DNA of 64,000 nucleotides from Streptomyces sp. A0642 (GCF_004795105.1 NZ_SSBL01000006.1:310001-374000), one strand, 5' to 3'. Counted from the stretch's first letter, positions 52,954-62,572 are shown. Numbers and translations: made by a program. The notes: generated by a model from the sequence alone, not told the origin.

Positions 52954-53712
52954 ATGAACAGCACCGCACCGCAGAGCAGCAGGATCGTCGCCGTCACCGG
53001 AGCCGGCACCGGGATCGGCCGGGCCACCGCCCGCGCCTTCGCTGCCGAGGGCGCCCACGTGGTCGCGATCGGGCGACGGGTCGAGCCCCTCAAGGAGACC
53101 GCGGCCGGGCACGACCGGATCACGCCGCTGGCTGCGGACATCACCGCCGAGGGCGAGCCGGATCGGATCGTCCGAGCCGTGCTGGAGACACATGGCCGGC
53201 TGGACGTTCTGGTCAACAACGCAGGCATCGTCCGCAGCGGTGCCCTCGGCACGCTGACGCCGGAGATGATCGAAGCTCAGCTTGCCACCAACCTCGTCGC
53301 CCCTATCCTGCTGGCCCAGGCCGCGCTGCCGCTCCTGGATAAGTCGGGCGGGGTGATCGTCAATGTCAGTACGTCGGTGGGGCAGCGTGCCTGGCCCGGC
53401 AGCTCGGTCTATGCGGCTACCAAGACCGCTCTGGAGCTGCTGACCCGCAGTTGGGCGGTCGAGCTGGCACCCCGCGGGATCCGGGTGGTGGCGGTCGCCC
53501 CCGGCGCGATCGACACCCCCATCGGTGAGCACCAGGGCCTGACGCCGGAGCGGATGGCAACGGTGCGGGAGTGGCAGCTGGCGCACACCCCGCTGGGCCG
53601 GATCGGCCGACCCGAGGAGGTGGCCTGGGCAGTCACCCAGCTTGCCGCACCGGCCGCGTCGTTCGTCACCGCAGTGGTACTCCCGGTCGACGGCGGTGCG
53701 GTCGTGGCGTGA
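52954..53712 (+). CDS. Short-chain dehydrogenase/reductase
   Basis: A 252-aa classical SDR. VAVTGAGTGIGRATARAF holds the NAD(P) glycine motif; LVNNAGI follows; the catalytic Ser-Tyr-Lys set is in NVSTSVGQ and SSVYAATKTALE. The end VLPVDGGAVVA is typical. I chose ATG 52954 because the MerR-type promoter would start the message there without a leader; ATG 52945 is also in frame. The next gene encodes a MerR regulator on the same strand. Confidence 0.9.
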   Translation: MNSTAPQSSRIVAVTGAGTGIGRATARAFAAEGAHVVAIGRRVEPLKETAAGHDRITPLAADITAEGEPDRIVRAVLETHGRLDVLVNNAGIVRSGALGTLTPEMIEAQLATNLVAPILLAQAALPLLDKSGGVIVNVSTSVGQRAWPGSSVYAATKTALELLTRSWAVELAPRGIRVVAVAPGAIDTPIGEHQGLTPERMATVREWQLAHTPLGRIGRPEEVAWAVTQLAAPAASFVTAVVLPVDGGAVVA

Positions 53713-53738
53713 TAGGAGTGGCCCGGGAGGTGGGACGG

Positions 53739-54110
53739 GTGCGGATCGGCAAGCTGGCCAGGGCGACCGGGACAACCGCCCGTGCGCTGCGCCACTACGA
53801 GCAGGCCGGACTGATCTCCTCGCAGCGGGCCGCCAACGGCTATCGCATGTACGACGAGCGGGCGGTGGTGCGGGTCCGCAACATCCGCTATCTGCTGGCC
53901 GTCGGTCTCACCCTGGAGGACGTGCGGGTGTTCCTGCCGTGCCTGGACGGCGATGTGGCCGCCGCACCGCCCTCGGACAAGGGCCTGCGTGTCGCATGGG
54001 AACGGCTGGCGGTCCTCAACGAACGTATCGCCGCCTAGGCTGAGGCCCGCGACCGACTGGAAGCCGCGTTGCGACAGGCAACCGGTGGCCGGATCCGCCC
54101 ACGGGCTTGA
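53739..54110 (+). pseudogene. MerR-family regulator with premature stop
   Basis: VRIGKLARATGTTARALRHY and EQAGLISSQRAANGYRMYDE form the MerR DNA-binding domain. Translation ends at TAG 54036-54038 after ERLAVLNERIAA. In the same frame the expected dimerisation helix continues AEARDRLEAALRQATGGRIR to a natural TGA at 54110. The lesion removes about 23 residues of the coiled coil. GTG 53739 follows GGGAGG. Dimer formation may be weakened, but the 99-aa product could retain activity. Confidence 0.8.
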
Positions 54111-54494
54111 CCGCCCGCCTCGTCGCAGATACCGGAGAAGCGGAGTCGCTACGCTCCCCACGGCCACTCATGGTGACCAAGAGCCCTCACCGGCCAAGGA
54201 ATGCGGGACTCTCGATTGCGCGAGGTCGCCCGTTCACACCCCTCGCCGACCGGAGGGCGCACGAGACAGATACCGGAGATTCTTGGCGCACCATCTGATC
54301 GCCGAAGGGCTGCTGACAGGGTCGCGCGGTCAGCACGTCAACGCGTTCGGCCCCGAGCAGGCGTGGCCGCCGAGGCGAGGTCGCCGTAGAGGCCGGTGAG
54401 GATCGGAGAGCTGGAGCCGGATGCGGCAAGTACGAGGGGGCGGCTCGACGGCTACTGGGGCCGGGACTGTCCGCACCATTGAGGGGGGATCCTC
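54111..54494. other. Region without supported genes
   Basis: About 380 bases; no gene, repeat or hairpin recognised. Confidence 0.4.
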
Positions 54495-54600
54495 ATGAAC
54501 ACTCGTCACACCTTGGCCGCCGCCGCCGCGGCTGCCGCTTCAATCATCGCGCTCGGCCTCCTGGTCGCCGCCCCGTGCCTCACTGGTGACGAACCTGCCT
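54495..54600 (+). pseudogene. Signal-peptide fragment of a secreted protein
   Basis: ATG 54495 follows a G-rich ribosome site and begins MNTRHTLAAAAAAAASIIAL, GLLVAAPCLTGDEP, a good export signal. Downstream sequence is not coding-like, so only the N-terminus survives. Confidence 0.45.
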
Positions 54601-54859
54601 GCTTCGATCACTCCCCTCCGCCGGCTCATCCGCCTCGGGGTGGTGACAGCTACCGTGCTCGGCTAAGGACCGCATCGGTCCGGGGCTCGCTCGCGTATCC
54701 GCAAGGGGGCCGGATGCCCATGCGCCCGATGCCGTTGAACAGTATGGGCTGCTGCTTGCCGGGGCCGTTCGGTAGCCGGCAATGTCCGCGCGCTGGGGCG
54801 GCTGTTGACCCAGGCATGCCCGCAAAGGCTGCGGGGCGGGCCCTGCGACGACATTGACG

Positions 54860-55162
54860 CGCTGGACGGCAACCCGCCACCGCAGATCGCGAAGCAGGAC
54901 CAACACCGCGGCCAAAGGCTGGGGTGCCGCCACCCCAGCCATGTGCCGAGTGCCACGCTGAGGATGCGGGCCAGCAGCATGCCGCCCATCGCCCCGCTCA
55001 GCAAGTTGCCGATCACCGGTCCGCGGTGGTCGACGGCCCCCAGTCCGGCCGCCCGCGGGCCGGCGACCTGAGCGGCCGAGGCAGTGAGGCCGATGAGGGC
55101 GCCGGCGGCGATGAGGAGCGGCGGAGTGGGGGCGCAGCCCGCAGCGAGCACGCCCAAGCCGG
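54860..55162 (-). pseudogene. MFS transporter fragment
   Basis: The reverse strand encodes CAPTPPLLIAAGALIGLTAS, AAQVAGPRAAGLGAVDHRGP and VIGNLLSGAMGGMLLARILS then LGTWLGWR, matching MFS helices 4-6. After LGTWLGWRH the frame changes. Both ends are missing. Confidence 0.75.
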
Positions 55163-55753
55163 TCAGAGGGCGGCTTTGACGTACGTCATGTACTTGGCCC
55201 AATTCCAGTAGGGACCAGGGTCGGTGTGGTCCGTTCCTGGCACCTCATAGTGTCCGATGATGTGGGTTCGGTCCTTGGGGATGCCGTACCGGGTGCAGAT
55301 CGCGGCGGTGAGCTGCGCCGACTGCCGGTACATCACATCCGTGAACCAGCTGGGGTCGTCGACCCACCCCTCGTGCTCGATGCCGATGCTGCGGGTGTTG
55401 TAGCTCCAGTTCCCCCCGTGCCAGGCGATGTCCTTCTCCCGGACGAACTGGGCGATGTAGCCGTCCGCAGAGGCGAGCATGTAGTGCGCCGACACCTTCC
55501 GCGCGGAGTCCTGGAAGATCCGCCTGGCGTCCTGGAAGTACTCCTGGGTGACGTGGATGATGACCCGGTCGATGGCATAGCTGGTGGGCCGGTTGGAGAC
55601 GGTGTAGTTCGAGGTGCTGGCAGGGATCCAGTGGGTGGTCGGGTAGCCCGCGGCGCGGGCTGTGCCGACGGTGAGGGGTCCGAGCGCGGTGGCACCGGCG
55701 GCGACGGCCGCGCCTTTCAGCAGGCGGCGCCGTGACGGGTTCGCGATGTCCAT
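55163..55753 (-). CDS. Tat-exported N-acetylmuramoyl-L-alanine amidase (Amidase_2)
   Basis: A 196-aa enzyme with twin-arginine signal SRRRLLKGAAVAAGATALGP. The zinc-amidase core has VIIHVTQEYFQD, DIAWHGGNWSYN, SIGIEHEGWV and the terminal HYEVPGTDHTDPGPYW; the His residues in IIHVT and TDHTDPG are the expected zinc ligands. It should cut the stem peptide from MurNAc in peptidoglycan. ATG 55753. It follows a GH25 lysozyme gene on the same strand. Confidence 0.92.
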   Translation of the reverse strand: MDIANPSRRRLLKGAAVAAGATALGPLTVGTARAAGYPTTHWIPASTSNYTVSNRPTSYAIDRVIIHVTQEYFQDARRIFQDSARKVSAHYMLASADGYIAQFVREKDIAWHGGNWSYNTRSIGIEHEGWVDDPSWFTDVMYRQSAQLTAAICTRYGIPKDRTHIIGHYEVPGTDHTDPGPYWNWAKYMTYVKAAL

Positions 55754-55876
55754 GGGGGCTCCGTAACGCAGTCAGGGAAGTGTGCGTGCTCGTGCCGTGC
55801 AGACCCAGGCAGGCGGGGTGGGCCGCTCGACGGTCGTCGGCGGCCCACCTGCCTGGGGGCTGTCACCAGCCCGCGG

Positions 55877-56722
55877 TCACGGCGTGTTGTTGGCCAGGGC
55901 CAGGAGCCGGTCGCGGGTGCCGTTGAACTTGTCGTGGTCCACGTTGCCGGAGATGCCCGACACCGTGCCGGTGCTGGTGTACTGCCACACCGTCCAGGCC
56001 GGGAAGCCGGTCGGGACCGTGGGGCTGGCGGCGGTGGTCCAGTGGGCCACCCAGAGCGGGCTGCGGGTGGCCATGCCGCTCCAGCCGCCGGTGCAGGTGT
56101 TCCACCAGCTGGGGCTGGTGTAGATGACGATGTCACGCGTGGTCCGGGTCTTGTACGTGTTGTAGAAGTCCAGGATCCAGTTGCGCATCGAGGTCTGGGA
56201 CAGGCCGTAGCAGTTGCCCTCGATGTCCAGCACGCCGGGCAGCGTGAGGTTGTCCTTGGACCAGGCGCCTCCGTTGGACGCGAAGAAGTTTGCCTGGGTC
56301 GCCCCGCTGGAGGCGTCGGGCCGGGCGAAGTGGTACGCGCCGCGGATCACACCGGCGTAGTAGGCGTTCGTGTAGTTGGCGCCGAACGTCGGATCCTTGT
56401 AGCTGGTGCCCTCGGTGGCCTTGATCCAGGCGAACTGCTTGCCGGCGTTGCGCACCGAGGTCCAGTTGATGGTCCCCTGATAGTGCGAGACGTCGATGCC
56501 CTGGACCCCGTCGGTGGCAGCCATGGGGCTGACCGAACCTGGGGCAGTTTGCGTGTTGTGCATGGTGACGCCCAGGTAGCCCGTGCCCAGCGGGATCTGG
56601 CCGCCCTGGGACTGCGCGGCCTGGGCGGTGCTGCCGGCCAGCAGGCCGAGGGTGACGGTGAGGGCGCCGAGGGTGGCGGCGGCGCGGCTCAGTGGGGTTA
56701 AGCGGGATCTGGAGATGTGCAT
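55877..56722 (-). CDS. Secreted GH25 muramidase (lysozyme)
   Basis: A 281-aa protein with signal peptide (TLGALTVTLGLLAGSTAQAA). The GH25 domain covers about 70-275: GIDVSHYQGTINW, FAWIKATEGTSYKDPTF, GAYHFARPD, LPGVLDIEGN with the catalytic Asp/Glu pair, and IYTSPSWWN. It hydrolyses the glycan strand of peptidoglycan. ATG 56722 follows GGAGG. The motif TACGCGCGTA lies 71 bases upstream and recurs before the SH3 gene pair. Confidence 0.92.
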   Translation of the reverse strand: MHISRSRLTPLSRAAATLGALTVTLGLLAGSTAQAAQSQGGQIPLGTGYLGVTMHNTQTAPGSVSPMAATDGVQGIDVSHYQGTINWTSVRNAGKQFAWIKATEGTSYKDPTFGANYTNAYYAGVIRGAYHFARPDASSGATQANFFASNGGAWSKDNLTLPGVLDIEGNCYGLSQTSMRNWILDFYNTYKTRTTRDIVIYTSPSWWNTCTGGWSGMATRSPLWVAHWTTAASPTVPTGFPAWTVWQYTSTGTVSGISGNVDHDKFNGTRDRLLALANNTP

Positions 56723-56792
56723 GGGGGACCTCCAAAGGTGTGCGGTACGACCAAGTCCGGAGGGTGCAATGTGAGTTGTACACGTCAAAGCT

Positions 56793-56803
56793 ACGCGCGT
56801 AAA
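56793..56803 (-). promoter_or_regulatory. Shared motif ACGCGCGTAAA upstream of the lysozyme gene
   Basis: The 11-mer ACGCGCGTAAA, part of the palindrome TACGCGCGTA, is found here and at 58838-58848 upstream of the small SH3-like gene pair. Both sites precede secreted cell-wall genes on the reverse strand, which suggests a common control site. Confidence 0.4.
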
Positions 56804-56855
56804 GTGAGCCCGGATCCGTAAGAGCACGACGAGCATCCTGGCCCATCAGGAGCGT

Positions 56856-57356
56856 GTGCAGGTCAGGGACGCTGAACGAATCCAGCAGCTCTTCCGCCAG
56901 GAGGCCCCTCGGCAGCTGCCCCTTGTCGAGGACGCCATGGGCAAGCGGGCTCTGACCCTGTGGCAGTTGGGCGCTGCCTGCCAGGCGGTCGATGACCTGG
57001 CGCGGGCCACCGAAGAGGCATTCCGCTTACACCCGGACGTGGTGATCATGCTGAGCTTCCCCGGGATCCGCCCCCAGGTGGGCGCCCGTAGCCTGGGCGA
57101 GATCAGCGACGACCGGACCCGTTTCGCCCCGCCTGGAGGACTGAGGCGAACCCCGGCTCGGCCCCGATCACCCGGGCCTCCGGCAAACGCCGCTACGTCG
57201 GACGCCGGTTCGTCAAGAACAACCGGCTCAACCACGTCGGCCCCCTGCGGGCCTTCGCGTCCCTCAGCGTTTCCACCGGCGCGGACGCCCACTACCGAAG
57301 TCGCCGGGCCGGAGGGGACTGGCGCATGCAAGCCATGCGGCACCTCTTCAACCGCG
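56856..57356 (+). pseudogene. IS110-family transposase, C-terminal fragment
   Basis: The forward strand gives FPGIRPQVGARSLGEISDDR, ITRASGKRRYVGRRFVKNNR, FASLSVSTGADAHYRSRRAG and MQAMRHLFNR, the Transposase_20 region. At least one frameshift near 57130. It is cut at its 3' end by an IS5-type fragment. Confidence 0.8.
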
Positions 57357-57786
57357 GCCCGGCCCGGCAGCAAGCATCACCTGATCGTCGACCGGCGGGA
57401 CTCCGCTCGCCGTCTCTCTGACCGGCGGAAACCGTCACGACGTCACCCAGCTCATGCCGCTGTTGGACGCCATACCCCGCATTCGTGGGCTGAGGGGCCG
57501 GCCACGCCACCGGCCCCGGCGGTTGTTCGCCGATCGCGGGTACGACTACGACAAGTACCGGCGTCTCGTCCGCGCACGTGGGATCACCCCCAAGATCGCC
57601 CACCGCAGCACCCCGCACGGCTCGGGACTGGGCAAGACACGCTGGGTCGTCGAGCGAACCTTCGCCTGGCTCCACCAGTTCAAGCGCCTGCGCATCCGCT
57701 ACGAGATTCGAGCCGACCTTCACCTCGGACCACTCCAACTCGCCTGCAGCATCATCTGCTTGAGACAGCTCCGGACCTCATTCTGA
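57357..57786 (+). pseudogene. IS5-family transposase, C-terminal fragment
   Basis: After GSKHHLIVD and a frameshift, the frame from 57454 reads FADRGYDYDKYRRLVRARGI, TRWVVERTFAWLHQFKRLRI, ending CLRQLRTSF at 57786. The first half of the transposase is absent. Confidence 0.85.
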
Positions 57787-58169
57787 AACGATCAGTAAGC
57801 CGGAGGGCGATCGGCCTCCAGCTCCGCATGACCTCCCGCGCCGTCAAACTCTTCGCCGACGCAGCCACCACGACGGCACGAAATGGCAAGAACGGGCGTC
57901 GTTCGCACTCTGAGAACGAAGCGGGTCATGAGGCTTGGCTGGTCCGCTGCCCCTTGGGCAGCGGACCAGCCTGGGGCTCCAGCCGGCCGGCTGCAGCGTG
58001 CTCGGCGCGGGCCAGGGTGCTGGCCAGGCCGGGGTCTCGCTGGGTGCTGTCTCACGTTTCGTCGTCGGAAGAGACGGTCCGCGATCTCCCGGAGTTGGTC
58101 GTCACTCAGCTGCAAGGGAACCCATCCCCGGCGGTGTGCGTGATGGACCGGCTCCCTGGGGAGATGCGG
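57787..58169. other. Gene-free region with a strong hairpin
   Basis: A perfect 16-bp stem, 57937-57952 with 57956-57971 (arm GGCTGGTCCGCTGCCC), closes on a 3-base loop. A reverse-strand phrase LQLSDDQLREIADRLFRRR looks like a protein remnant. Nothing else was recognised. Confidence 0.5.
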
Positions 58170-58466
58170 TCAGCAGAACCAGCCGTCCTGGACCCAGCCG
58201 CGGCGGTTGATGTCGCCGTATGCGAAGCCGTAGACCCAGCCGGACTGCTTGCTCTCCACCAGGAAGGTCTGCCCGTGGTAGAGGGTGCCCATCCAGGCAC
58301 CCAGCGGGGCGGTGCGGACGAAGAGGTCCTGGGCGCAGACGGTCTCCCGCTCGCCGAGAGTGCCGTTGGCGGCCTGGGCGGGGCCGGAAGAGAACAACAG
58401 GGCGGCGCCGACGGCGGACACCACCGTGGCGGCGCGGAGTGCGCGGACGGTGCGGGCTGTGGACAT
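58170..58466 (-). CDS. Small secreted SH3-like protein, copy A
   Basis: A 98-aa protein with signal peptide (AATVVSAVGAALLFSSGPAQ AA cut). The mature part, ERETVCAQDLFVRTAPLGAW with YHGQTFLVESKQSGWVYGFA and GWVQDGWFC, is a bacterial SH3 domain with two Cys at the ends, probably a disulfide. SH3 domains of this type bind cell-wall peptides. It is 23 bases downstream of copy B. Confidence 0.8.
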   Translation of the reverse strand: MSTARTVRALRAATVVSAVGAALLFSSGPAQAANGTLGERETVCAQDLFVRTAPLGAWMGTLYHGQTFLVESKQSGWVYGFAYGDINRRGWVQDGWFC

Positions 58467-58489
58467 GACGTTTCCCTTCTAAGTCGGGC

Positions 58490-58804
58490 TCACCACGAGC
58501 CGTAGCCGCCGATACATTCGTAGCGCACGTAGCCCCAGTCGTTGGGGCCGAAGTCGAAGGTGGCGGCCCAGCCGTTGTAGACCGGGTGGACGCCACGCGT
58601 GTGGCCGACCTTGTCGCCGTAGGACAAGGTGCGCACGAAGCCGGTGGGGCCGGAGGAACTGTTGTAGTTGGCGTAGAAGCTGGCGCTCTGACAGGTGATG
58701 ACTGCGTGCTCCGGGACGACCGCGGATTGGGCCGGGACCTGGAGCAGTGCGGCGGCGGTGAGCGCAGTGGCACCGGTCGCAAGGACGCGCTTGATGTGCG
58801 GCAT
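58490..58804 (-). CDS. Small secreted SH3-like protein, copy B
   Basis: A 104-aa protein with signal peptide (VLATGATALTAAALLQVPAQ). Mature part: ITCQSASFYANYNSSSGPTG, LSYGDKVGHTRGVHPVYNGW and DWGYVRYECIGGYGSW, an SH3-like fold with two Cys. ATG 58804 follows GAGGAG. First gene of a probable two-gene operon with copy A; the shared motif ACGCGCGTAAA lies 34 bases upstream. Confidence 0.78.
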   Translation of the reverse strand: MPHIKRVLATGATALTAAALLQVPAQSAVVPEHAVITCQSASFYANYNSSSGPTGFVRTLSYGDKVGHTRGVHPVYNGWAATFDFGPNDWGYVRYECIGGYGSW

Positions 58805-58837
58805 GGCGCAGTACTCCTCGCTGATGATGGCTGGTTG

Positions 58838-58848
58838 ACGCGCGTAAA
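58838..58848 (-). promoter_or_regulatory. Shared motif ACGCGCGTAAA upstream of the SH3 gene pair
   Basis: Second copy of the 11-mer also found at 56793-56803 before the lysozyme gene. Here it is 34 bases from the ATG. Confidence 0.4.
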
Positions 58849-59097
58849 CCCTAGCTTGACTTGGCATGCACGCAACAGATCTGGGAGGACTCTCGACTCC
58901 GTTGAACCCGCAGTGACGGCTCAACGTCGGAACGGCCGACGCTGGCCGGGCCGGTGGCACGTCTACGAGTGTTCGTGCTCAGTCGTCCGCTTCCTCGACC
59001 ACGGCGACCCGGCCCGGATGAACGCCTCCTCCTACGCCCACAACAACCCGAGCCACCCGGTCAGACCTCTCCGGCCTGTGACCACTGGGTCCGGCCG

Positions 59098-59243
59098 ACT
59101 ACAAATGGGGCGACGGCCGCGGTGTCACCACCGAGCACACATACGAGAGCGGCAAGTACATGCGGACCCAGACGCCCAAGAAGGGCAACGCGTCCCGCCA
59201 GGAGTACGCCGCGTACAAGGCCAACATGTCGCGTTGCCGGTGA
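59098..59243 (+). pseudogene. C-terminal fragment of an unrecognised protein
   Basis: The forward frame reads YKWGDGRGVTTEHTYESGKY, MRTQTPKKGNASRQEYAAYK and NMSRCR, then stops. It looks coding but has no start and no family I recognise; upstream text in other frames suggests frameshifts. Confidence 0.35.
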
Positions 59244-59317
59244 TCGCCGACGTGTTGTCGTCCACGTGACGGTGGAGGCGGAGTCCGGCACGCGCGTCTT
59301 CCCCTATGCCTGGCGTG

Positions 59318-59590
59318 ACGAGCCCGCGACGAGGTTCGCTGATGAGAGGGGCGCGTTTGCCGAGCACGGGGAGCTTGGCCCGTCCGAACATCTGGCGTTG
59401 GATCATTTTGATGTGGTTGACGCGGCCTTCGACGGGCCCGGAGTTCCAGTGGCTGGTCAAACCCTGGATGACGGCGTCCCAGTCCTTCTCCAGGCCGGTG
59501 GCGAAGCTGTGGAGGTCGGGCAGGCCTTCGGCGCGGACGGCGGTGATCCGGTCTTTGAGGGGCTGGCCGGAGCGGGTGGTGAGATCGCCT
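59318..59590 (-). pseudogene. ISL3-family transposase, C-terminal fragment
   Basis: The reverse strand encodes RSGQPLKDRITAVRAEGLPD, FATGLEKDWDAVIQGLTSHW, NSGPVEGRVNHIKMIQRQMF and GRAKLPVLGKRA, the diagnostic end of ISL3 transposases. Its 5' boundary abuts the IS481 relic. Confidence 0.88.
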
Positions 59591-60115
59591 ACCTGCTCGG
59601 GCTGAACCCGGCGACCGTCCACCGCGTCCTGACCAGCTACAAGCTGGCCCGCCTGACCCACCTGGACCGCGCCACCGGCCGGACCATCCGCCGCTACGAA
59701 CCCACCGCACCCGGCGACCTCGTCCACGTCGACATCAAGTGACTCGGCAACATCCCGGACGGCGGCGGCCCCAGGGCCCTGGGCCGGCAGGCAGGCCACA
59801 AGAACCGGGCCAACGCCGTCGACGACACTGCCGCCTCGCTTACAGCGAGATCCTCGCCGATGAGAAGAAGGAAACCGCTGTCGGATTCCGGCAACGGGCC
59901 CACGCCTGCTTCGCCGCCGCCGGAGTCACCGTCCAGCGGGTCCTGACGGACAACGGCTCCTGTTGCAAGTCATACCTATGGCGCAACTCCCTTCCGAGGC
60001 AAGGTATTTCACCCAAGCGCGCCCGCCCCTACCGGCCGCAGACGAACGGGAAGGTGGAGCGTGTCAACCGGACCCTGCTGGATGAATGGGCCTACGCACG
60101 GCCCTACCGACCTGA
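59585..60115 (+). pseudogene. IS481-family transposase relic
   Basis: The forward strand gives LGLNPATVHRVLTSYKLARL, GRTIRRYEPTAPGDLVHVDIK, a TGA at about 59740, LGNIPDGGGP, then FFAAHG-like ACFAAAGVTVQRVLTDNGSC and RARPYRPQTNGKVERVNRTL with LDEWAYARPY. The nonsense codon and indels inactivate it. Confidence 0.85.
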
Positions 60116-60179
60116 GGCGTGCCAGGCTGAAGCGTCTCGTCAAACTCGACGTGCTCACCGAGGCCGACGCCGGCAACTT

Positions 60180-61550
60180 CACCAGGAAGCAGAAGCCACC
60201 CAAAACCCTGCGATCAGCCACCCTGCACCAGCTTCCGGCGGCGGTTCGGCCGGGAGATCAGCGCGGCTCAGTGCGTCCGCGGGGCGTACACCGCTGAGTT
60301 GATCGAAGCCGGCGCGGAGGGTGTCCCACCCTGGCTGGCCACGTTGTACGTGCCCGGCGTTCCAGTGCTGTTCCTGGACGACACGGACCCCGCGTCCGAC
60401 GGCCCGTGGATGCATGGCCAGCAGCGTCTCGCCGCTGGGGTCAGCAGCGGTGGAATGCAGCATGACCTGCGACTTCGTGGCCCTGATCTCCACCAGCTGA
60501 CGCGGTCGGACCTTGCGGGCCGGGACGGAGTGGAGGTTCCCGCCGAAAGCGACCAGACAATCCTTACCGACCGGCCGCAGGTGACGTTCCGCCACCAGAT
60601 ACGGAGTCGGCGGCAACGGCTTGAGCGCCGCGTGGTCACGAGCTGCCCGCTCACCGATGACCTGCTGGGGAGTCCGGTGGTCTGGGTTCGCCGTTTTGGC
60701 ACCCATGCCGTGAAGGCGGCGTCCATCTCCTCGACGCAGGAGAAGGCCCGGCCCGAGAGGACGTGGTCGCGGACGATCAGGACCTGGCGTTCGACGCGGC
60801 CCTTGCCCTGGGGCCGGTAGGCGGCCAGCACATCAATGTCGAAGTCGTAGTGGCCGGCAAAGCCGACCGCCTCCGGATGCAGCGGAAGCGCCTCACCTGG
60901 GGCAACGTGACGGCGCACGACTGTCTTGGTCCGGTCGTAGACGATCGTCATCGGCACCCCGTTGAAGTGCGCGAATGCCCGCCGGTGGCAGTCGAAGAAC
61001 GTCTGCAGGTCCAGGCTGGTGGTGAAGCAGCAGAACGGGTCACGCGAGTACGACAGCACCATGTGGAAGGAGGAGACCTTCGGGATGCGCATGTGGGAGA
61101 GGACCTTGCCCTCATCGCCCCAGTCCCACTGGGCCTGAGCACCCGGGATCACCTCGAACCGGCGATGCATCCCGCCAGCTCCCGCGGAGCGATCCCCAAT
61201 TCCTCCGCGACCCTCGGGCGGGCCTCCTGCACGTAAAGCTTGACCCGCTGGTAGTTCCCGGTGAACCCGTACTCCGTGACCAGCCGCTCGTGAATCACCG
61301 CGGCCTTCATCAGGATCTCCGCCCGCAGCATCGCGTCGATCAGCGGAGCGACCTCGTCGACCACCCGCTTGCGCGGCTGACCACTCGCCGTCCGGCGCGG
61401 CGGCGCAGACGAGTCGGCAGACAGGTACTTGCTGACCGTCCGTCAGTTCAGCCCGGTCTCCTTGGCGACCTCCGACAGGCTCATCGCCCCGGACTCCACC
61501 AAGCCGCGAAAACGCCGGACCTCGAGCCAGCGCTGCGGGTCCAAGACCAT
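60180..61550 (-). pseudogene. IS21-family IstA transposase, multiply mutated
   Basis: From ATG 61550: RWLEVRRFRGLVESGAMSLS, KETGLN, a TGA where RTVSKYL should follow a Trp, then in other frames APLIDAMLRAEILMKAAVIH, QWDWGDEGKVLSHMRIPKVS, TIVYDRTKTVVRRH, YDFDIDVLAAYRPQGKGRVE and the end VGKDCLVAFGGNLHSVPARK. One nonsense codon and several frameshifts. No intact istB follows. Confidence 0.85.
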
Positions 61551-61782
61551 AGCCCACCTCTTTCTGCAACCTTCGACAACAGGCAGCAGCGTGCCGGGGG
61601 CCAGCATTCAGCACATCAAGAACTCTGCACGTTCATCCGTACGCGGCCATGTGCGTTCACGTGTACGCCGACAGCTATGAGAGCGACACTGCCACCCATT
61701 CACCTGGACCGAAGACTGAGGGCCCCAGGCCCGTGCCCGTGCCGGCCCGGGGGACGTGGGCGTCAGGACGTTGCGTGGGTCC

Positions 61783-62388
61783 TCACCGGCGGTGGACGCT
61801 GACGGCGTAGCCGCCGTCGTCGTAGGGATCGGCGTCCCAGGTGGCGAAGCGGTCGACGAGGGTGAGACCGGCCCCGGCGCAGAAGTCGTCGTAGTCCGAC
61901 AGGGTGAGGCCCGGCGGCACCGGCAGGTGGGCTTCGTCCAGGCCGAAGCCGGCGACCAGCAGGCCGCCCGGGCGTAGTGCCGCGGACAGGCGCTCAGTCA
62001 CGGCGGCCTCGGTGCCGGGGGCGAGCAACGGGAAGATATTGCCCGCGGCGACGACGAGGTCGAAGCCCTCCGCCACGCCGACCAGGGCCGGCTCGAACTC
62101 GGCCAGATCGAGCTGGAACCAGGGCAGTCCGGGCGCCTGCTTCCGCGCCACAGCCAGCATCGACGCGTCAAGGTCCACCCCGACACACTCGTACCCGAGC
62201 TCCGCGAGCCGGATCATGACGCGCCCGGTACCACAGCCGGCGTCCAGCACCCGCGCTCCGGTAGGCACCAGAGCTGCACAGAACCCTGCCTCACCGTGCA
62301 CGTTCTTGCCGCTGCGGGCCAGGTCCGCGAATCGTGCGGCGTAGTCCTCACCGGACGCCTTGCCTGCCAAATCCGACCAACGGCTCAT
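61783..62388 (-). CDS. SAM-dependent class I methyltransferase
   Basis: A 201-aa enzyme: VLDAGCGTGRVMIRLAELGY is motif I, CVGVDLDASMLAVARKQAPG motif II, and LRPGGLLVAGFGLDE motif IV. Substrate unknown. ATG 62388 begins MSRWSDLAGKASGEDYAARF. It stands alone between the IS nest and a MITE. Confidence 0.9.
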   Translation of the reverse strand: MSRWSDLAGKASGEDYAARFADLARSGKNVHGEAGFCAALVPTGARVLDAGCGTGRVMIRLAELGYECVGVDLDASMLAVARKQAPGLPWFQLDLAEFEPALVGVAEGFDLVVAAGNIFPLLAPGTEAAVTERLSAALRPGGLLVAGFGLDEAHLPVPPGLTLSDYDDFCAGAGLTLVDRFATWDADPYDDGGYAVSVHRR

Positions 62389-62572
62389 GAGGCAACTATA
62401 GGAGGCCGGCATGACCCCGAGGCATCCAGGAGCCCGCGACGCGGCGGGCCGGGTGGCTTTGCTCGCGAGAACCGGTTCTGGCACAGCTTCCGTGCAGCAC
62501 TGGCTGAACGTGGCGAGCCGGGAGGCAGCTGCCTAGTGGGGCAGGGCGGGGATTTGACCCGGCCCTGCGAGG

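Noticed and set aside
60061..60297. Forward frame reading LKRLVKLDVLTEADAGNFTRK
   Set aside because: Looks partly coding but lies across the IS481/IS21 junction; no family could be assigned.
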